Assembly: GCA_905250885.1 (NCBI GenBank) | Contig: CAJNOQ010001293.1 | Coordinates: forward strand, 1 to 33,510 | From: Didymodactylos carnosus | Lineage: Eukaryota; Rotifera; Eurotatoria; Philodinida; Philodinidae | Length of the DNA: 33,510 nt | Direction of reading: 5' to 3' | Shown: in pieces, positions 23,376 to 33,510 of the stretch | How positions within the stretch are numbered: position 1 is the stretch's first letter | How the letters are laid out: each line of letters opens with the position of its first letter | Position numbers and translations under genes: made by a program | The notes under the pieces: generated by a model | The model's database searches: none | What the model was told of the DNA's origin: nothing | What the model saw: the letters and a program-made list of their open reading frames with translations, nothing else

Positions 23376-23728
23376 TGAGATTCCCTCCTTGCTTCAAAAA
23401 AGGGCATGTGAAGCATTCGTTCATTAACAATAAAATCGATTGCTTTTTAGTTTACTTCTTTGATGTTGACTTTCTTAGGAGACTATAGAGGAGAGTTTTA
23501 TATACCCTGAATTTAGTTTTGAAGAGACACCGTTTCATGTCATTAAGTCCATATAAAACTAAGCTCACAAAACTAAAACGTGAATGTTAAATGCTTTTTA
23601 ACTCTTGGTAAACTATTGAGTGGTCTGGAAGAGGCTATGTAGCTGCACCTTCGTGAAAACGCGATTTTCAGTCTGATCCTATTTTCATTCGAAAATTTTC
23701 TCCGGTGTTTCTTTACATATGTGTGTTT

Positions 23729-23730
23729 AG
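23729..23730 (+). promoter_or_regulatory. Candidate splice or spliced-leader acceptor before METTL3 ATG
   Basis: TATGTGTGTTTAG ends here, 21 bases before the ATG. Such a short distance is typical of a spliced-leader acceptor but also fits an ordinary 5' UTR intron. Confidence 0.3.
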
Positions 23731-23751
23731 GAAATAAAACGTGTTAGAATA

Positions 23752-26691
23752 ATGACAATACGGATTATTGATGAAATCGAAGATCATGCTCGATATTACA
23801 CTGAATTTAAGCAAAAATGGGTTAATAAACGCCGCCACATATTATCATTGATTAATACACCTGTTGATGATCTCAACGCGATTTTAAATGAAAATAGCAT
23901 CATTTCATCGCAAGTTACTGACAATGAAAATCATAATATTTCAAAACAACCATCTTTAGCTGTTAATGATACCACTAAATCGGCTGGTGATTTGGAATGC
24001 TGGTTTGTGAACTTATTAATCGATTCATCATCGATATATCCAATGACAAGTTCAACTCTAATGCAAAGACTTTCTATGCAAATTACACCCGAACAACTAG
24101 AACAGTTAATTAAAAAATATTCTCGAAAAAAATTAATAACAATCGATTATAATGGTCAGACAGATGAACAATCATCGATTAAAAATCTACGAATATTATC
24201 AACTGACTATAAGAAATTACAACTAAAGCAACGTGACTTGAACGAACAGTATGTCCACGGACATCATCGACGTTTTTCGAATGTAAGAATTCATGCTGAC
24301 TGATCTAATCAGGCACTTTTAACATTGATTTTCGAGACAAAGAGACTCGTTATAATCACAAGAGTACTTAATGCGAATGGTGTAAAGAAAAGAATATGCT
24401 CATGGAATCAAAACTTTTTTACTTTCGATAGTTACTGATTTCAACGTTCATTTCTATTTAGACAGCAGATGATCTTCCATCAAAACGTTCAAAATTAGAA
24501 AATCCTGTATCACCATTATCAATTCCATCTACATTTTGTCAACAACAACACCCTGTTCCATTGATGGGTCTTCTTTCTACCTCTCATTCACAAACCACGA
24601 ATAGTTCGTTTAATTACCGTCGTGGTACTATTCAAATGCAAGCGCAATCTCCACGTCATTTATATAATTTACTTTCACAACAATCGGCGTTAGAACGTGA
24701 AACAGATAAAACAAATACAGAAATGAATAGTTTATTAACAAAACAGACAGCGATGGAAGTTATGTTGTACGAACGATTTCGAACAAAAGATCGTATCCAA
24801 GAATATTGTCAGTATACCACACGAGAAGAATGCCCATTTGCTAATCCAATGATATTGTTTATGCTAAATAATGAGAATCAATTTTCTCCACCTCTCGCGT
24901 CATCTTCATCCTCATCCACTAATAACAATATGACGACAACAACACCAAATGAAATAAATAATAATAATAATGATGATGAGACAGAATCAACTAAAGTTTT
25001 AGATGACAAATCAGACATAAAACAAGAGAAAATAACAGAGAAGGCAAAGGAGAATGTGGGAGATGATGATTCAGGAAAAAAGACGTCGGCAAATACAGCG
25101 TTACCGAATTCTGAACAGAATGCGAATAACTTAGTAAATAATGAGCATCCGCAACCACTTCCTCCACCACCGCCGCCGCCGCCGCCACAGTCATCCACAT
25201 TCAGACATTATCCTTATCATCGAAATTACCATCATCGTCATCCATTGCCATCTCATCGCAATGGCGGAGGTTATTGTGGAAAAATACATTTTAAACGTCT
25301 TATAAAATCTCATACAGATGTTACATTAGGCGATTGTTCGTTTCTAAACACATGTTTTCATATGGTAAACTATCTCGTTAATGAGTAATTAGATATAATT
25401 ATTTATTTTTCTTTGTTTCAGGAAACATGTAAATATATTCATTATGAAATCGATATGACTGATGTTAAACCACAACAACAACAGACTATTCCGCCAAGTA
25501 TCAATACAAATAATGAACCATATTATAATCAACGATATCATAAAAATATAAGTCAAACTATTCCGATTGTTGAACGAATAAGTCCAAATTCAATTCCATC
25601 TCAATGGGTATTCATAAACTTTTTTTGTGCATAATTAATGCTCGCCTGCCACGCGTGTGATCCGGTTCCACTACTTTAGTTTATCAATCCCTTGTAGAAT
25701 ATGTCATGGTGCTAAGGAAATACTATAATGAATTAATTTTTATGAAGTAGATGTGTTTTCTTCTACTAATTTAGCTTTAAATAAAAGTATATAACAACTT
25801 GAATAAGTGACGTTTTATGTTTAGGTTCAATGTGATCTTCGAGAATTGGAAATGTCTGTGCTAGGTAACTTATGTACTTGAAAACTTTTACAAATTTTTG
25901 CATAATTAAAATTTGCTGAATGTTGTATCGAATCACATTATTTTGTTATGATCTTTTAGGAAAATTTACTGTTATAATGGCTGATCCACCTTGGGATATT
26001 CATATGGTGAGACAACGGAAAGAATTGAAAAGAGAATATAAATATGTTTTCCATTTGTGTATTTTATTAGGAACTCCCCTATGGAACCATGGCTGATGAA
26101 GAGATGCGTCGACTAAATATTCCATGCCTTCAAGATGAAGGCTATATTTTCCTATGGGTAACTGGCCGTGCAATGGAATTAGGACGTGAATGTTTGAGAA
26201 TATGGGGATATGAACGTTGTGATGAATTAATATGGGTGAAAACAAATCAACTACAACGAATTATTCGAACAGGACGCACAGGTCATTGGTTAAATCATGG
26301 AAAAGAACATTGCCTTGTCGGCGTTAAAGGAAATCCTCCTGGTATCAATATGGGATTAGATTGTGATGTTATCGTCGCTGAAGTTCGTGCCACTTCTAGA
26401 AAACCTGATGAAGTCTATGGTCTAATTGAACGATTATCACCGAGAACAAGAAAAGTTGAATTATTTGGAAGACCACACAATGTTCAACCCAACTGGATCA
26501 CTCTTGGAAACCAACTGGATGGTGTTCGATTAGTTGAACCTGATGTAGTCAGACGATTTCGTCAAAGATATCCGACAGGTTATGCTATGTCTAGTGGAAC
26601 AACGACAACAACAGTATCGACATCACAACCGCAACAACAACTACAATCTCTACCGAATAATACTAACACTGGTGGAAATAGATTAATTTGA
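23752..26691 (+). CDS. METTL3: METTL3, catalytic subunit of the m6A mRNA methyltransferase
   Basis: It transfers methyl from SAM to N6 of adenosine in mRNA, normally with METTL14, in the nucleus. Exons are 23752-24282, 24462-25364, 25422-25607, 25825-25864, 25960-26006 and 26071-26691; introns are 57-217 bp. The joined frame gives 775 aa (human about 580). The N terminus carries a winged-helix-like region, with a basic SKRSK patch near 184-188. A tandem CCCH zinc-finger region follows: Cys293 and Cys301, then CGKIH from Cys449, then GDCSFLNTCFHMETCKYIH. The methyltransferase core contains the catalytic DPPW (562-565), RTGRTGHWLNHGKEHCLVG, and GRPHNVQPNWITLGNQLDG. The extra length is mostly a low-complexity segment rich in Asn, Asp and Ser and then Pro inserted inside the first zinc finger (302-448). 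The C terminus adds a Thr/Gln/Asn-rich tail absent from the human protein. All catalytic landmarks are intact, so the enzyme is probably active. Confidence 0.97.
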
Positions 26692-28342
26692 TAGAAAAAA
26701 AAATTTTTTCTACTTCCTTTTTGTATATGAATCCCACGAGTATATATTTGTCCTTCGCTTTTTTTCTAACAGTGTTTTGTACAAAATTGTTTTGTGTTCT
26801 ATTTGTATGTGATTGAAAAATTATTCTTGCTCTTTATCTGTAAAGACATAAATATTTATATTTCATTTCATGTCGAAGTACAATTAGGAATATGATTATT
26901 AATTAAAGTCACTTCGAACGAATGCTCTATATTTTGTTCTTTCATTTTACAGATGCTTTTCAACCAAAACATTTGACTAACTTAAAATAAAAATAACGTT
27001 CATTTTTAATTAACACGTGAGTTACGTACGCATTTAAAAGTCTGACGTGATTAAATACGGATCAAGTAACTATGATGAATTGATTTTATTGAACGCAAAA
27101 AATAATTTGTTGTAATTCTGAATACAAGATCCTAGAAACTGGCTATTCATATGATCAAGAGTAATTCAACTGATCATATTCTGGAGATGAGTCGCTGTCA
27201 AGTTTCCTACTGAGGAGAAAACGAAAGCTTTTCAATACTGTGGGAGTCCTTCACTTTCCGTCTTGGTTGCGATAATTCTGGTTACGGTTATCTCTTGTTC
27301 CAGAAGTTTGAACTTCAAGTTTTTTGCACCTTTTATCTCTCTCTCTCTCACATTTGTTAAATGAAAAATGATTACATTTAGTCTTTAAAATTATGACAAT
27401 GTTTTTTCGCATTTTCTCAACTCTCTTTTGATCTTTAACACTTTTAAGCTGTAAATGTAAGCATCACTACCCACAAAGTAGGAAGAAGACAAATTGATGA
27501 CTTTACGTTTTACAATTAAATTATTTTCTCTCTTTTTTACCATTTGAGGATGAAGAAGAAGTTGTTGTTTTTTCAGATGCAAAAGCAATGAATCTCCTTT
27601 CATTTTATTCAGACAGTGTAAAAATAACTTTTTCGCTTATATGACTGATGTTTATCTCAAGTGTTCGGGGATAACATTGCTATAATAAATAATAATCAGC
27701 CACCATTTGACGTATGATAGATGAAGAGGAATGAAGGTTAAGATTATATTTATTGTTTACAATAAAGAATAAAAAGAGAAATTATAGTCTACATATGAGA
27801 TTTTGGCGTGAATTTAATTTACGATCTTTGCTCTTTTTATGTTATCAGTTATATTATTCTCTTTTAGAAAGAACGTGAACAAATTCTTATTAATCGTCAG
27901 TTTGTTTTTAAGAAAAAGAATATAGTCACACTTTTCCTCTTTCTAATGCATAAAAAAAATCTCTCTTTATATCGAAATGGTACTTTACACGTATATATTT
28001 GATGCATTTGAATACATATCATCGTGTAGAAAAAAAAAGAAGTGTTTTGTACGGCACGATTGTGCCATGAGTACACATCTGTTTAAGGTACTCTAAACGA
28101 GAATCCTAAAAATAATTCTGAGAGAAAATAACATAATATTGATGCTTTAGTATAACATTTCAATGAATTTTAAAATCCTTTGGTGATCATATCGTTTCCT
28201 TTTTTGATCAATTTTTTACCTTTTTATTTTCTAGATTTGTGTGTTCTCAATATTCTTTACCGGCTATTAACTTATTTCTATATCAAACTATATTAAAAAC
28301 GGTTTTTAATTTAAACTTTTTGTTGAAAAAAAAATAACAACA
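26692..28342. other. Intergenic region between METTL3 and PDCD6
   Basis: It begins with the METTL3 3' UTR and ends with the PDCD6 promoter. An AATAAA near 26986 is a possible polyadenylation signal. A short CT dinucleotide run occurs near 27338-27350. No gene or mobile-element end was seen. Confidence 0.45.
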
Positions 28343-32426
<4,084 letters not shown>

Positions 32427-33510
32427 ATCTTATAAAAAAAAAGAATTTCTGTTTTATTTCTACTTTCTTTCCACTTTGTCATTGTTACCTTCTTTCTGTA
32501 AATGTAAAGATGTGATGTAAAGATGTGATGTACAAAGGTGATTCAACCATAACCAAAAAAACTTCCATATTCTTCTCTTTGATACGTTTTTTTCTCTCAT
32601 TAAGTGTGTGTACGATTTGTATCAATAGTTTTCCCATGATCAAATCGAGTAAGCCTTTAAACATTTTTTTAAATTGTTAAATGTATTAACTGCGCAATTA
32701 ATTGTTCGCGCTACGCTTCATGGTCATTATTGTTTTCTGTTTCTATATGCAATGTGCTGAATAAGCTCAAAACCACTTTCAGCTGTTCATGATTTTTTCA
32801 CGAGTAAGTTTACTTATTGTGTAAACATTCCAGATTTCTTTTCACGATATTTCCTGTAGGCTTGGGTTTCTTTTGCTTTTATTTTAAATTGGATCGTTTA
32901 TATGGCAATTGTGATCTGATAACTTCAGTTATTTAGACTTCATTTGTGATGTGTCCATTTTTAAAAGAAATGTGTTGATTTCTGTAAATAATATATCAAG
33001 GAGTATCCACAGATAATGAAAAATGATAATGTGTTACGTTTAGACTAGTTAGAGAAAAAGATACATATGATTTTAAATGAGATTGAAAAAGTTTGATGTT
33101 GTATGTACATAGTAGTATCTCGTTTCAATTTGATTCCATGCTAACAAAAAGTACTTAGTATGTTTGTCAAAATTTATCTCTAGTTTTTTCAAAATAGATT
33201 TTAAATTTCTAGTGTTCACATTGTCATAATTGTTTGACTGTTTGTCCATCAAAAAAACGGTAAAATAGACAAGTACTTGTTCTTTTCGTGTATGCGATAA
33301 TATGCGTATAACGTGTTCTTTCCATTTTACTATTACATTAGTAATTTTATACAAAAGAGAAAACAGTAGAAAAGTCATCTCACTTAATGGAAAAGTTTGG
33401 CACAATATACGATTAAAATACGAAAACGAAGAGTTTTACTTTTTCGCTTTTCGAAATTAGTAGTGATAACTGACGCATTCTTTTGGGAAATATGTATAAC
33501 ACTTTTTTTC
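32427..33510. other. AT-rich region downstream of PDCD6
   Basis: This holds the PDCD6 3' UTR and then non-coding sequence to the window end. A 13-base direct duplication (AAAGATGTGATGT) occurs near 32507-32532. The 110-codon minus-strand frame at 33073-33405 resembles no family and has strongly AT-driven composition. Confidence 0.45.

Larger units (their letters stand above)
22221..23751. other. Non-coding stretch upstream of METTL3
   Basis: Apart from the GC-rich hairpin at 23216-23375, no feature is recognised. The opposing open frames of about 90-100 codons at 23113-23430 follow that hairpin and have no recognisable motif. The final part is the METTL3 promoter and 5' UTR. Confidence 0.4.

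Noticed and set aside
23113-23430. Opposing open frames of 91-104 codons
   Set aside because: Both follow the GC-rich palindrome at 23216-23375, have no motif, and occur on both strands as expected for a stop-poor GC-rich patch.
24878-25200. Minus-strand Gly/Ala/Val-rich open frames
   Set aside because: They are the reverse complement of the Pro- and Asn-rich segment of METTL3 exon 2.
33073-33405. Minus-strand 110-codon open frame
   Set aside because: Composition is dictated by AT content and no domain, splice structure or promoter supports it.

Overview
This is eukaryotic, AT-rich nuclear DNA. Every multi-exon gene follows GT-AG splicing, and many introns are very short (about 57-70 bp). 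The proteins are animal-type: a Brahma/BRG1 chromatin remodeller, a Not-family homeobox protein, the METTL3 m6A RNA methyltransferase and the penta-EF-hand protein PDCD6/ALG-2. Tiny introns, low GC, compact genes and possible trans-splice acceptors just upstream of start codons suggest a small invertebrate. A bdelloid rotifer is my best guess, but that is an inference.

Layout. 1-3346 is apparently gene-free. 3347-8258 (minus) is a six-exon SMARCA4/brm gene of 1,532 codons. 8331-9347 (plus) is the last exon of a proline/glutamine-rich gene of unknown function, head-to-head with SMARCA4 and with no visible first exon. About 9640-10535 is a decayed 3' end of a LINE retrotransposon with a 16-bp tandem repeat in its tail. 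10536-15045 has no gene but holds several foldback or terminal-inverted-repeat elements. 15046-17144 (plus) is a three-exon Not-type homeobox gene. 17145-23751 is a long non-coding stretch with three more small inverted-repeat structures and one doubtful 108-codon ORF. 23752-26691 (plus) is a six-exon METTL3 gene. 28343-32426 (plus) is a six-exon PDCD6 gene whose two large introns hold three non-autonomous DNA transposons.

The four recognised genes act separately (SWI/SNF remodelling, developmental transcription, mRNA methylation, Ca2+-regulated membrane traffic); nothing suggests a functional cluster. The most unusual features are a roughly 138-residue low-complexity insert inside the first zinc finger of METTL3, the divergent SMARCA4/PQ-rich gene junction where two outward-facing splice acceptors lie about 40 bp apart, the apparent absence of the BRK domain from the remodeller, and at least nine inverted-repeat mobile elements, five with recognisable target-site duplications and none with an intact transposase. 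Exon boundaries were derived by hand from splice sites and reading-frame continuity. All four recognised gene models keep frame across every junction.
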